Program-made: the position numbers and the translations under genes
The notes under the pieces: generated by a model
Told to the model about the DNA's origin: nothing
What the model saw: the letters and a program-made list of their open reading frames with translations, nothing else
Databases searched by the model: none
Shown here: positions 41,874 through 51,422 of the stretch, one piece after another
How the letters are laid out: each line of letters begins with the position of its first letter
Numbering within the stretch: position 1 is the stretch's first letter
NCBI RefSeq assembly: GCF_029223525.1
Contig: NZ_JARHTQ010000001.1
Span: 496,001-560,000, forward strand
Direction: 5' to 3'
Length of the DNA: 64,000 nucleotides
From: Streptantibioticus ferralitis
GTDB taxonomy: Bacteria; Actinomycetota; Actinomycetes; Streptomycetales; Streptomycetaceae

Positions 41874-43271
41874 TCAGCGCTGCCAATTCTCGGCCAGGTC
41901 GCTCCACAAGTACGCGGTGGTTTCCACACCCTTGAGAAGCAGATCGAGTTCGACCTTTTCGTTCACTGAGTGCCAACCGTCGGACGGCACGGAAATTCCC
42001 AGGAAAAGTACCGGGACACCGAGCACGTCCTGCAGATCGGCGGCGGGCCCCGAGCCACCCTCACGAGTGAACCGCACGGTCTTACCGAAGGCCCGTTCCA
42101 TCGCCCGCACCGTGGAGCGCAGCGCGGGGTGGTCCAGTGGGGTCAGACAGGGGCGGGTGGCGCCCCAGAAGGTGATCTCATGCCGGATCCCGGCGGGCAG
42201 CCGGTCGGCCACCCAGTCCCGTACCGCCTGCTCGATCTTGGCCGGATCCTGCCCGGCGACCAGCCGGAACGACAGCTTCAGATGAGCCGAGGCGGGGACG
42301 ATGGTCTTGCCGCCGGGTCCGGTGTAGCCCCCGTAGACACCGTTGACCTCAGCGGTCGGACGGGCCCAGATGCGCTCCAGGGTGGTGTACCCCGACTCGC
42401 CGAGTGCCGCATGGGACTTGGCGGTGCGCAGCCAGCCGGCCTCGTCGAAGGGCAGCTCGGCGAAGAGCTGCCGCTCCCGGTCGGTGAGTTCGGCCACATC
42501 GTCGTAGAAGCCGGGGATGGTGACCCTGCGGTCCTCATCGTGCAGGGCGGCCACCAGCCGGGCCGCCTCGGTGGCCGGGTTGGGCACCGCGCCGCCGAAG
42601 GAGCCGGAGTGGATGTCCTGGTCGGGCCCGTACAGGTCGACCTGGCAGTCGGCGAGACCGCGCATGCCGGTGCAGACGGTCGGGGTGTCCGCGGACCACA
42701 TACCGGTGTCGGAGACGATCACCGCGTCGCAGGCGAGGCGTTCGGCGCGCTCGCGCAACAGGGCGGCGAAGTTCGGGGAGCCGGACTCCTCCTCGCCCTC
42801 GATCAGCAGCTTGAGGTTGACGGCGGGCGCGTGGCGACCGGTGGCGGCGAGGTGCGCCCGTACGCCGAGGGTGTGGAAGAACACCTGGCCCTTGTCGTCG
42901 GCCGCACCGCGGGCGTACATCCGTCCGTCCCGGACGACCGGCTCGAACGGCTCGCTGTCCCAGCCGTCCGCCCGGGCGGCGGGCTGGACGTCGTGGTGGC
43001 CGTAGACCAGGACGGTCGGGGCGGCGGGGTCACCGGACGGCCACTCGGCGTAGACCGCGGGCAGGCCCGCGGTCTGCCAGACCTCCACGACCGGGAAGCC
43101 GGTGGCGCTGAGCTCTGCCGCGAGCCACTCGGCGCTGCGCTCCACATCCCGTACCCGCCCGGGATCGGCGGAGACGGAAGGGATCCGCAGCCACTCCACC
43201 AGATCGTCGAGGAAGGCGGCGCGGTGCGCTTCGATGTACGCGCGGACGGCGTTGTCCGGTGCGGTGCTCAT
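41874..43271 (-). CDS. M20-family metallodipeptidase
   Basis: A 465-residue dinuclear zinc peptidase of the CNDP/PepV-like group. Metal and catalytic motifs are VLVYGHHDVQP, GAADDKGQVFFH, LIEGEEESGS and VSDTGMW, and a late His lies in DGWHSVNEKV. A dimerisation insert runs through the middle (VYGGYTGPGGKTIVPASAH). It cleaves dipeptides or related amides in the cytoplasm; the precise substrate is open. It stands alone on the minus strand between nudC and adnB. Confidence 0.9.
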   Translation of the reverse strand: MSTAPDNAVRAYIEAHRAAFLDDLVEWLRIPSVSADPGRVRDVERSAEWLAAELSATGFPVVEVWQTAGLPAVYAEWPSGDPAAPTVLVYGHHDVQPAARADGWDSEPFEPVVRDGRMYARGAADDKGQVFFHTLGVRAHLAATGRHAPAVNLKLLIEGEEESGSPNFAALLRERAERLACDAVIVSDTGMWSADTPTVCTGMRGLADCQVDLYGPDQDIHSGSFGGAVPNPATEAARLVAALHDEDRRVTIPGFYDDVAELTDRERQLFAELPFDEAGWLRTAKSHAALGESGYTTLERIWARPTAEVNGVYGGYTGPGGKTIVPASAHLKLSFRLVAGQDPAKIEQAVRDWVADRLPAGIRHEITFWGATRPCLTPLDHPALRSTVRAMERAFGKTVRFTREGGSGPAADLQDVLGVPVLFLGISVPSDGWHSVNEKVELDLLLKGVETTAYLWSDLAENWQR

Positions 43272-43303
43272 GCGGTGAGCCTAACGGGGACGATCCGAGC
43301 ACT

Positions 43304-46300
43304 TCACCCCGCCGGGTCGTCAGCGGCCTCGCCGGACAGCAAGCGCTCCAGCGCGGGCCGGTCGGGCAGGTCGGCCGGGCGGACGACCTGCCCGGTGCGT
43401 ACGTACACGAACGCGGCCGTCACCTGCTCCGGCCGCAGGCCGTGCTGCTCGGCCCAGGCCAGCCGGTAGACCGCCAATTGCAGCGGGTCGGCGGACGGCG
43501 TCCGGCCGGTCTTCCAGTCGACGAGCTCGAAGCCGTCCCCGTCCCGGTACACGGCGTCGATGCGGCCGCGGATGACGCGCCCGGCGAGGGCCAGTTCGAA
43601 GGGGGCTTCCACGCGGTACGGACTACGGGTCGCGTAAGGCGTGCGCAGATACGCCTCCTTGAGCTCCGCGAGGTCCCGCTCGTCGGTGATCTCCTCGTCG
43701 CTGTCCGGCTCCAGCCCGGGCAGCTCGTCCAAGGTGATCAGCGGGAGTTCCTCGAAGCGGGACTCGACCCAGGCGTGGAACCGGGTGCCGCGCCGGGCCG
43801 CGGGCCGCGGCTCGCGCGGCATGGGACGAGCCAGCTCCCGGGCGAAGTCGTCGGGGGCGGCGGCGAGCCGCAACAGCTGCGAGGCGGAAAGCGACGGCGG
43901 CACCGGAACGTCCCGTACGGTCGCGCGGGCGCGCCGCAGCTCTCCGGCGAGCGCGCCGAGGTCCCGGTCCCAGGACTCGACCAGCCGGGCCTCCTCCGGC
44001 GTGAGGCCGTCGCCGGAGACGGCCCACGGGTGCTCGCGGACACCGCCCTCCGGCCCGGCGGCCGGACCGTGGTCCGGGTCGCGGTCCGGGTCGTGATGGA
44101 TTTGCGCCGGTATGGGGCGAGATGTCGACCAGTCGTCCCAGCCGTCGTCCGGCGCAGCGAAGTCGCCGTCCTGCGCAACGAAGTCACCCTCCTGCGCAGC
44201 GAAGTCACCGTCCAGAAACGGGAAGAGGTCTTCGGCCAGCGGAAGATCCTCGTCCGGGGGGAAGTCCTCGTCCGGCGGGTACGGCGGGTACGGCGGAAGG
44301 TCCTCGTCCGGGACGAGACCATGGATGTCGTCGGTCGGCGGCGGGGGCCAGTCCGCGTGGTACGCGCCCGTCTCGGGTGGCGCGTCCAGGAGCGCCAGCA
44401 CGGTCTTGGCGGCCTGGCGGCGACGGTCCAGCGCGTCAGGATCGAGTGGCAGCGGCCAGGCGTGGTCGGTACCGCGCTCCAGTGCCGGGTTCTCCGCGTC
44501 GGCGGCCGGTTCCTCCGCCCACTGCTCGATCTCGCCGTGGCCCGCCTCGCAGTGCGCGCGCAGCCGCCCAAGGAAGTCGGACGGGCCGCGCCGCTTCTTC
44601 TGGGTGGGGCCCCACCAGTGCCCGGAGGCGAGCAGCAGCGAGCGTGGGCGGGTGAACGTCACGTACCCCAGCCGGAGTTCCTCCGTGGTGTTGTGCTCCT
44701 TCATGGCCGACTTGAACGCGTCCAGCCCCTTCTTGGTCCACTCGGTGACATCGGGCAGCGTGGCGGCGTCCCCACGCAACGCGTGCGGCAGCACCTTGCC
44801 GTGCCAGGGCCACAGTTCACGGACCTTGGTACTGGGAAAGGCGTCGCGCACCAGTCCCGGTACGGCCACCACGTCCCACTCCAGGCCCTTGGACTTGTGC
44901 GCGGTCAGCACCTTGACCGTGTTGTCGCCGCCGGGCAGCGAACTGTCCAGCCCCTTCTCGTACTGCTCGGCGGTGCGCAGGAAGGAGAGGAAGGCCAGCA
45001 ACGTGGCCTCACCGTCCAGCGAGGCGAAGTTGGCGGCGATGTCCAGGAAGGACTGCAGGGTCTCGCGGCGGCGGGCGGCGAGCGCGTGCGGGGACGCGGA
45101 CAGCTCGACCTCAAGGCCGGTCACCGCCAGCACCCGGTGCAGTACGTCCATCAGCGGGTCGGCCAACGAACGCCGAAGATCACGTATCTCGGTGGCGAGC
45201 CGGGCGAACCGCTCCCTGGCCTCCGCCGAGAACGGCAGCCCGTCGTCCGGGCCCTCCGCGCCCAGGAAGGTCTCCAGAGCGTCGGCGAGCGAGACGACCT
45301 CGGCCGGGTCGACCCCCTCGACCGCCTGCGCCAGCCGGTCCTGATCGCGCTCCCCTGGCCCGTACCGTACGAGCAGGCGCGCGCGACGGCCGAGCAGTGC
45401 CAGATCGCGCGGGCCGATCCGCCAGCGCGGACCGGTCAGCAGCCGGACCAGGGCGGAGTTGGCGGTGGGGTCGTGCAGCACCTGGCAGGTGGCGACCAGG
45501 TCGGCGACCTCCGGCAGATGCAGCAGTCCGGACAGCCCGACGACCTCCACCGGCACATCCCGTTCCACCAACGCGGCGTGGATGTCGGCGAACTGGACCG
45601 CGGTGCGGCAGAGCACGGCTATCTCGCCGGGCGGAGTGCCCGTCGCCGTCAGATGGCGGATCGAGTCGGCGAGCCAGTCGATCTCCTCGGACTGCGTGGG
45701 CAGCAGGGCGCACCGCACCACACCGTCGCGCTCCGCGCCGGGCGCCGGGCGCAGGGCGGCCACGCCCGCGTGCCGCTCCCGCAGGGGCGCCGCGAGCTCG
45801 TTGGCGAAGTCCAGCAGCCGACCGCCGCTGCGCCGGTTCTCGCTCAGCGAATAGCGGCGGGCCGGGCTGCCGTCGGCGGCCGGGAAGTGCGCGGGGAAGT
45901 CGTCCAGGTTGGCCACGGAGGCGCCACGCCAGCCGTAGATCGCCTGGCAGGGGTCGCCCACCGCGGTGACCGGATGGCCCGTGCCGCCGCCGAACAGCCC
46001 GGCGAGCAGCAGCCGTTGGGCCACCGATGTGTCCTGGTACTCGTCGAGGAGCACCACGGCGAACTCGTTCCGCAGCAGCGCACCGACCTCGGGACGGGTA
46101 CGGGCAAGCGTCGCGGACAGGGCGATCTGGTCACCGAAGTCGATCAGGCCGCGGCGGGTCTTCTGCTGCCGGTACGCGACGACCAGGCCCGCGAGGTCGG
46201 TGCGGCCCCGCACGGCGGGCGCCACATCCCGTACCCACGCGAAGCCGCGCCGCTCCGGATCGAGCGGGCCGAGCCGCTCGGCGACGGCGGTGTCGTACGC

Positions 46301-46864
46301 GCGCAGCTCGGAGACCGGCACCAGGTGCTCGGAGAGTTCGCCGTCGAGCGCGAGCAGATCGGCGGCGAGCGCGGGCAGTCCCTTGGTGAGCGCCGGGTAG
46401 GGGCCGGGCGCGGCTTGCAGTACGCGGGTGGCCAACTGGTAGCGGGTGGCATCGGCCAGCAGCCGGGCGTCGGGCTCCAGGCCGATGCGCAGTCCGTGGT
46501 CCTTGAGCAGTTGTCCGGCGAAGGCGTGGTACGTCGAGATCCGCGGCTCTCCGGGCACATCGTCCGGGTTTGCCGGATCGGGATCGGTGACGCCCGCCTG
46601 CACCAGGGCCTTGCGCACCCGCTCGGACAGCTCACCCGCCGCCTTGTTGGTGAACGTGAGCCCCAACACCTGCTCGGGCGCGACCTGCCCGGTGCCGACC
46701 AGCCACACCACCCGCGCCGCCATCACGGTGGTCTTCCCCGACCCGGCCCCGGCCACGATGACGTTCGGGGCGAGGGGCGCGGTGACGCACGCCATCTGCT
46801 CCGCGGTGAACGGGATGCCGAGGAGCTCCTTGAGCTGCTCGGGGTCGGTGATACGGGAAGACAC
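43304..46864 (-). CDS. adnB: AdnB, motor-nuclease subunit of the AdnAB helicase-nuclease
   Basis: A protein of about 1186 residues. SF1A helicase motifs run from GAGSGKTTVMAAR through DEYQDTSVAQRLLL and GDPCQAIYGWRGA to LTAHKSKGLEWDVVAVPG. The C-terminus is a RecB-type nuclease with RGTRFHAWVESR, GRIDAVY and ELVDWKTGR. An acidic Pro-rich linker of about 80 residues joins the two parts. AdnAB resects double-strand breaks in mycobacteria. GTG 46864 (MSSRITDPEQLKELLG) is used; 29 extra codons upstream look non-coding. It lies 47 bases behind adnA. Confidence 0.9.
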   Translation of the reverse strand: MSSRITDPEQLKELLGIPFTAEQMACVTAPLAPNVIVAGAGSGKTTVMAARVVWLVGTGQVAPEQVLGLTFTNKAAGELSERVRKALVQAGVTDPDPANPDDVPGEPRISTYHAFAGQLLKDHGLRIGLEPDARLLADATRYQLATRVLQAAPGPYPALTKGLPALAADLLALDGELSEHLVPVSELRAYDTAVAERLGPLDPERRGFAWVRDVAPAVRGRTDLAGLVVAYRQQKTRRGLIDFGDQIALSATLARTRPEVGALLRNEFAVVLLDEYQDTSVAQRLLLAGLFGGGTGHPVTAVGDPCQAIYGWRGASVANLDDFPAHFPAADGSPARRYSLSENRRSGGRLLDFANELAAPLRERHAGVAALRPAPGAERDGVVRCALLPTQSEEIDWLADSIRHLTATGTPPGEIAVLCRTAVQFADIHAALVERDVPVEVVGLSGLLHLPEVADLVATCQVLHDPTANSALVRLLTGPRWRIGPRDLALLGRRARLLVRYGPGERDQDRLAQAVEGVDPAEVVSLADALETFLGAEGPDDGLPFSAEARERFARLATEIRDLRRSLADPLMDVLHRVLAVTGLEVELSASPHALAARRRETLQSFLDIAANFASLDGEATLLAFLSFLRTAEQYEKGLDSSLPGGDNTVKVLTAHKSKGLEWDVVAVPGLVRDAFPSTKVRELWPWHGKVLPHALRGDAATLPDVTEWTKKGLDAFKSAMKEHNTTEELRLGYVTFTRPRSLLLASGHWWGPTQKKRRGPSDFLGRLRAHCEAGHGEIEQWAEEPAADAENPALERGTDHAWPLPLDPDALDRRRQAAKTVLALLDAPPETGAYHADWPPPPTDDIHGLVPDEDLPPYPPYPPDEDFPPDEDLPLAEDLFPFLDGDFAAQEGDFVAQDGDFAAPDDGWDDWSTSRPIPAQIHHDPDRDPDHGPAAGPEGGVREHPWAVSGDGLTPEEARLVESWDRDLGALAGELRRARATVRDVPVPPSLSASQLLRLAAAPDDFARELARPMPREPRPAARRGTRFHAWVESRFEELPLITLDELPGLEPDSDEEITDERDLAELKEAYLRTPYATRSPYRVEAPFELALAGRVIRGRIDAVYRDGDGFELVDWKTGRTPSADPLQLAVYRLAWAEQHGLRPEQVTAAFVYVRTGQVVRPADLPDRPALERLLSGEAADDPAG

Positions 46865-46911
46865 CCCAGTGAGGCTATCGGGCGGGACTGACAGCCGACG
46901 CCGGTCGGCCG

Positions 46912-49900
46912 CTACTCCACCACCTGCCGCCCCTCGGGCCGGGCGCTGCACGCCCGGCGGAAGGTGCAGCGGTCGCAGTGCTGACCGGGGGTGGGGGCGA
47001 AACGTTCGTCCAGCACCCTGCCCGCGGCGGTCACCAGCAGGTCGGCGGCCCAGTCGCCATCCAGCGGCGGCTGGGACTGCACCTTCGGCACGGCGTCTCC
47101 GCCCTCCTTCTTCGTGGCCCCCTGGCGCAGATGCACCAGCTCCGCACCGCCCGGCTCCGCGGCGCCGTCACCCAACACGCCCTCGCGGACCGCGAGTTGG
47201 TAGACGGCGAGCTGCGGATGGCGGGCGACCTCGGCGGCGGTCGGAGGCGCGCCCTTGCCGGTCTTGAAGTCGACGACGTAGACGTGTCCTTCGGCGTCCC
47301 GCTCCACCCGGTCCATGCTGCCGCGGATCCGTACCGCGTACTGGCCCGCCTCCAGGGTGACGTCGAAACCGTGCTCCGATGCGACCGGTTCCCGGCCGCG
47401 CTCCATGACATGCCAGCGCAGGAAGCGTTCCAGCGCGGCGCGCGCCTGCTCCCGCTCCTGCCGCGACTTCCAGGGCGCGTCGAAGGCAAGCGCGTCCCAG
47501 ACAGAGTCCAGCCGGGCCATCAGCACGTCGAGCGCGGCGGGGGTACGGCCGGTGGCCACCTCGTCGGCGAGCACATGGACGACGTTCCCGAAGCCCTGGG
47601 CGGCGGTCGACGGGTCGTCGGCCTTCACCTCCCGGCCCAGGAACCACTGCAGGGCGCAGGTGTTGACGAGTTGGTCGAGCGCGCTGCCGGACAGCGCCAG
47701 CGGCCGGTTGCGGTCGCGCAGCGGAGCCGTGGCGCGGGTCGGCTCGTACAGGCCCCACCAACGGTCCGGATGCGCGGAGGGTACGAGGGCGTACCCCTCG
47801 TCGTCGCGCAGTGCCGCGAGCCGGGCGAGCCGGGCGGCCGCCGCGGCGCGCAGCGTGGCCGAGGCGGCCGGGTCGACGGTGGTCGCGCGCAGCTCGGCCA
47901 CCAGCGCGGCGACGGCGAGCGGGCGGCGGGGCCGGTGCGTCACGTTGAGCGGCTCGACGCCGAGTTCGGACAGGAAACGGGACGGCTGATCTCCATCGTC
48001 AGCCGCGGCCTTGACCGCGGTGACGACGAGCCGCTCCTTCGCACGGGTGCAGGCGACGTAGAACAGCCGCCGCTCCTCGGCGAGCAACGCGCCCACCGGA
48101 AGGGGTTCGGCGAGTCCGTCGCGGCCGATGCGGTCCGCTTCGAGCAGCGAGCCGCGGCGCCGGACGTCGGGCCACAGGCCCTCCTGTACGCCCGCCACGA
48201 CCACCAGCCGCCACTCAAGTCCCTTGCTGCGGTGGGCGGTCATCAAGCTGACCGCCTCCGGGCGGACCGTACGGCGGGACAGCACGTCCGCCGCGATGTC
48301 CTGCGCGTCCAACTCCTCCAGGAAGTTCAGCGCGCCACGGCCACCGGTGCGCTGCTCGGCGCGGGCCGCGGTCTCGAACAGCGCGCAGACCGCGTCGAGA
48401 TCCCGGTCGGCGTTACGGGCCGCCGCGCCGCCGCGCAGTGCGGAGCGCTCCAGCCGGTCCGGCCACGGCGTACCGGACCACAGGCGCCACAGCGCCTGTT
48501 CGGCGGTCCCGCCACTGGTCAGGATCTCGCGCGCCTCGCGCAACAGGCAGCCCAGCCGGTGGGCGCGCCGGGCACCCGACGGATCGTGTGCGACCAGCCG
48601 CTCCGGCTGTGCGAGCGCCTCCGCGAGCAGTACGTCCGACGGCCGTGGCACGGGGTGGCCTGCGGCCCGCTCCTCCTCACGCAACGCCCGCCCCAGTCGG
48701 CGCAGTTCGGCGGCATCCATCCCACCCAGGGGCGAGGTGAGCAGGCTCAACGCGTCGTCCACGGGGAGCCATTCGGCTCCCGCCGGGGGGGCGGCTTCCG
48801 GGTCCGGGTTTGGCGACGCGGGTACGCCCGGCGCGACGGCAGCTCCCGGCTGGGGGTCGGTCTCCGGGTCCGGGTCCGGGTCCGGGTCCGGGTCCGGGTC
48901 CGGGTCCGGGTCCGGCGAGACGGGTACGCCCGGCGCGACGGCAGCTCCCAGGGCGGGATCGGCCTCCGGGACCGGGTCCGGCGAGACGGGTGCGTCCGGG
49001 TCAGGGGCGGCGGCCGGGGCCGGGTCCGGTGTGGTGGATGCGTCCGCGGCAGCGGGCTCCGGCGCGGGGGCGGCCTCCGGGTTCGGCGTGACAGATGTGC
49101 CCGACGTCGAGGCGGTCCCCGGCTCAGAAGCCGGTGTCGTCTGGTCGGCGGCCGGGCGGGCGTGGGGGACCCCGGCTGCGTCAGCGGCCGGGGTCAGGGC
49201 GGCGCGGGCTGCCGCGCGTAGCGCCAGGAGGAGCGGCGCGACCGCCGGTTCCTGGCGCAGCGGAAGGTCATCGCCGTCGATCTCGACCGGCACCCCGGCG
49301 GTGGTCAGGGCCCGGCGCAGGCCGGGCAGGGAGCGGGCGCCCGCGCGGACCAGGACAGCCATCTCCCGCCACGGCACACCGTCCTCGAGATGCGCACGGC
49401 GCAGGATGTCGGCGATGTTGTCGGTCTCGGCGCCCGGCGTCGGATACGTGACCGCCTCCACCCGGCCGCCGTCCCGTACCGCCGCCAGCTCGCGGTGTGC
49501 CCGCACCGCCTCGGCCGGGAGGCGGGTGAGCGGCATCCTGCGGGTGAGCAGGCGGGTCGCGGCGAGCAGCTCGGTGCCCGCCCGCCGGGAGACGCCGAGC
49601 ACCTCGACGGGGGCCGGGCGGCCGTCCGCCCGGGGAAAGCCGGTGGGGAAGTCCAGGATGCCGTTGATGTCGGCGCCACGGAACGCGTAGATGGACTGGT
49701 CGGGGTCGCCGAAGGCCACCAGGGTCCGGCCGCCGCCCGCGATCGCCCGCAGCAGCCGCAGCTGCGCGGGATCGGTGTCCTGGTACTCGTCGACGAACAC
49801 CGCGTCGTACCGCGCGGCGCCCGGCCCCAGCCGTTCCGCGAGCAGCACCGCCCGGTGCACCAACTCCGCGTAGTCGATGGCGCCCTGGGCGTCGAGCACA

Positions 49901-50577
49901 TCGAGGTACTCGGCGAGGAATCCGGCCGCCGCCGTCCAGTCGGGCCGCCCGGTCCTGGCCGCGAAGGCGGTCAGCTCACCGGGCCCCAGGCCGAGTTCAC
50001 GGCTGCGCGCCAGCACCGCGCGCACCTCGTCCGCGAAGCCCCGCGTGGTCAGGCAGGCGCGCAGCTCATCGGGCCAGCGCACCGTGCCGAGCCCGGCCCG
50101 CTCCAGCTCGGCCTGGCCGGCCAGCAGGTCCCGTACCACCAGGTCCTGCTCGGGACCGGACAGCAGGCGCAGCGGATACGCGAACAGCTCGGGGTCCTGG
50201 TGTGCTCGGACGAAGCCGTAGGCGAAGGAATGGAAGGTGGTGGCGCGCGGCGCACCGGCGCCGCCGAGCCGGGCCGCGATACGGTCGCGCAGCTCCATGG
50301 CGGCCTTGCGGCTGAAGGTCAGCACAAGGATCCGCTCCGGGTCGGTGCCCTGGCGCACACGGTGCGCCACCGCCTCCACCAGCGTCGTCGTCTTGCCGGT
50401 GCCGGGACCGGCGAGGACCAGAAGCGGCCCGCCCGCATGGTCAACCACAGCGCGCTGCCGGGCGTCCAGAACAGGGAGCACGGACGGTGCGGGCGGAGTA
50501 CGGACCAGCCGGTAGCCGCCGACGGCCGGGGTGCGGGCGGGCCGGTCGGCGGCGGGGCGAGTGGACGAGGAGGTCAC
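46912..50577 (-). CDS. adnA: AdnA, Fe-S nuclease-helicase subunit of AdnAB, with a long low-complexity insert
   Basis: A 1221-residue protein. Helicase motifs include GPGTGKTTTLVEA, VDEYQDTDPAQLRLL, GDPDQSIYAFRGAD and LMTAHRSKGLEWRLVVVAG. A C-terminal RecB-type nuclease (RGSMDRVE, YVVDFKTGKG) follows. Four cysteines, one in NTCALQWFL and three in HCDRCTFRRAC, fit an AddB/AdnA-type iron-sulfur cluster. Residues of about 455-605 are an Ala/Pro/Asp insert with a DP repeat, which explains the greater length than mycobacterial AdnA as I remember it (about 1055). It is the first gene of the adnA-adnB operon. Confidence 0.9.
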   Translation of the reverse strand: MTSSSTRPAADRPARTPAVGGYRLVRTPPAPSVLPVLDARQRAVVDHAGGPLLVLAGPGTGKTTTLVEAVAHRVRQGTDPERILVLTFSRKAAMELRDRIAARLGGAGAPRATTFHSFAYGFVRAHQDPELFAYPLRLLSGPEQDLVVRDLLAGQAELERAGLGTVRWPDELRACLTTRGFADEVRAVLARSRELGLGPGELTAFAARTGRPDWTAAAGFLAEYLDVLDAQGAIDYAELVHRAVLLAERLGPGAARYDAVFVDEYQDTDPAQLRLLRAIAGGGRTLVAFGDPDQSIYAFRGADINGILDFPTGFPRADGRPAPVEVLGVSRRAGTELLAATRLLTRRMPLTRLPAEAVRAHRELAAVRDGGRVEAVTYPTPGAETDNIADILRRAHLEDGVPWREMAVLVRAGARSLPGLRRALTTAGVPVEIDGDDLPLRQEPAVAPLLLALRAAARAALTPAADAAGVPHARPAADQTTPASEPGTASTSGTSVTPNPEAAPAPEPAAADASTTPDPAPAAAPDPDAPVSPDPVPEADPALGAAVAPGVPVSPDPDPDPDPDPDPDPDPETDPQPGAAVAPGVPASPNPDPEAAPPAGAEWLPVDDALSLLTSPLGGMDAAELRRLGRALREEERAAGHPVPRPSDVLLAEALAQPERLVAHDPSGARRAHRLGCLLREAREILTSGGTAEQALWRLWSGTPWPDRLERSALRGGAAARNADRDLDAVCALFETAARAEQRTGGRGALNFLEELDAQDIAADVLSRRTVRPEAVSLMTAHRSKGLEWRLVVVAGVQEGLWPDVRRRGSLLEADRIGRDGLAEPLPVGALLAEERRLFYVACTRAKERLVVTAVKAAADDGDQPSRFLSELGVEPLNVTHRPRRPLAVAALVAELRATTVDPAASATLRAAAAARLARLAALRDDEGYALVPSAHPDRWWGLYEPTRATAPLRDRNRPLALSGSALDQLVNTCALQWFLGREVKADDPSTAAQGFGNVVHVLADEVATGRTPAALDVLMARLDSVWDALAFDAPWKSRQEREQARAALERFLRWHVMERGREPVASEHGFDVTLEAGQYAVRIRGSMDRVERDAEGHVYVVDFKTGKGAPPTAAEVARHPQLAVYQLAVREGVLGDGAAEPGGAELVHLRQGATKKEGGDAVPKVQSQPPLDGDWAADLLVTAAGRVLDERFAPTPGQHCDRCTFRRACSARPEGRQVVE
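48864..48915. repeat. Hexanucleotide repeat inside adnA
   Basis: CCGGGT is repeated in tandem about 8.7 times, encoding a run of Asp-Pro dipeptides on the minus strand. Blocks on both sides (containing GGTACGCCCGGCGCGACGGC) are also near-copies of each other, so the insert grew by tandem duplication. Confidence 0.9.
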
Positions 50578-50862
50578 GTGGATCGGCGGTTCCGGTTCCG
50601 TGGATGGTGGTACTGGGCGCGCTGGCGCGGTCCGGAGACTGCCGCTGACGCTACGCGACGCGCCTCGGGCGGTTCATCGCGGCTCTGCCCCTCAGCCTCC
50701 TCCCACGGCTCCGCCCCCGTCCCGGGAATCCCGCGGCAATCAACCGCCTCACCCGTTCGGGGACAACGGCGGGCGGCCGCCGAAGGCGCTACTCCGTACG
50801 GGCGGCACCCGGCATGGCGGACGCCCGGATGGCGGAAGCTGGATGGTGTGAGCAGCCAGTCG

Positions 50863-51249
50863 TCAGCCGCCCCCGTCCGTCCCGTGGGCCGGGCCCTCCT
50901 CCGGGCCGCCCCAGCGGGCCCGTGCCATGTCCAACCGCGGTACGTGGTCATCGGCGGCGCGCCCGGCGGGGCGCAGCGGGGTGCCCTCCTCGCGATAGTG
51001 CGCGAGCGCCCGCAGCTCGTGTCCGGACAGCAGCGCACCGTCCGCCCGCACCACTCGCCACCAGGGCACCGCGCCGCCGTACAGCGCCATCACCCGGCCC
51101 ACCTGCCTGGGTCCCCCCTCCTCCAGCCACTCCGCGACGTCGCCGTAGGTCATCACCCTGCCGGACGGAATCATCTCGGCGACGCCAAGCACCCGCTCCG
51201 CGTATTCGGGGAGCTCTGCGGGCTCCTCCGGAAACCGGTTCTCGCTCAC
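50863..51249 (-). CDS. Alkyltransferase-like (ATL) DNA damage-binding protein
   Basis: A protein of about 128 residues with the DNA-binding domain of O6-alkylguanine transferases (SGRVMTYGDVAEWL, RQVGRVMALYGG). The active-site PCHR is replaced by PWWR in VPWWRVV, so the acceptor cysteine is gone. ATL proteins bind alkylated guanine and pass it to nucleotide excision repair. Start GTG 51249 (MSENRFPEEP); ATG 51258 is possible. Long upstream extension frames look non-coding. It follows the adnAB operon region but is about 300 bases from adnA. Confidence 0.85.
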   Translation of the reverse strand: MSENRFPEEPAELPEYAERVLGVAEMIPSGRVMTYGDVAEWLEEGGPRQVGRVMALYGGAVPWWRVVRADGALLSGHELRALAHYREEGTPLRPAGRAADDHVPRLDMARARWGGPEEGPAHGTDGGG

Positions 51250-51422
51250 GTCCCTCATCCTGCCGCACCCCACCGACAGCCCCGGCGGCCCGCCCCAGAG
51301 CGCCATCCCGGCCGCGCATCGCAGCACACAGGCGCATACCATCCGGGGTGCACGCCCTCGGAATGCCCCCTCATGCCCCCATACGAGGTCCGGCCATGCC
51401 ACCATCTTCCGGGCGGTGACTG

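Noticed and set aside
43259..46891. A 1210-codon plus-strand frame opposite adnB
   Set aside because: Length alone is not evidence at this GC content. The minus strand shows all helicase and nuclease motifs, while the plus frame shows none.
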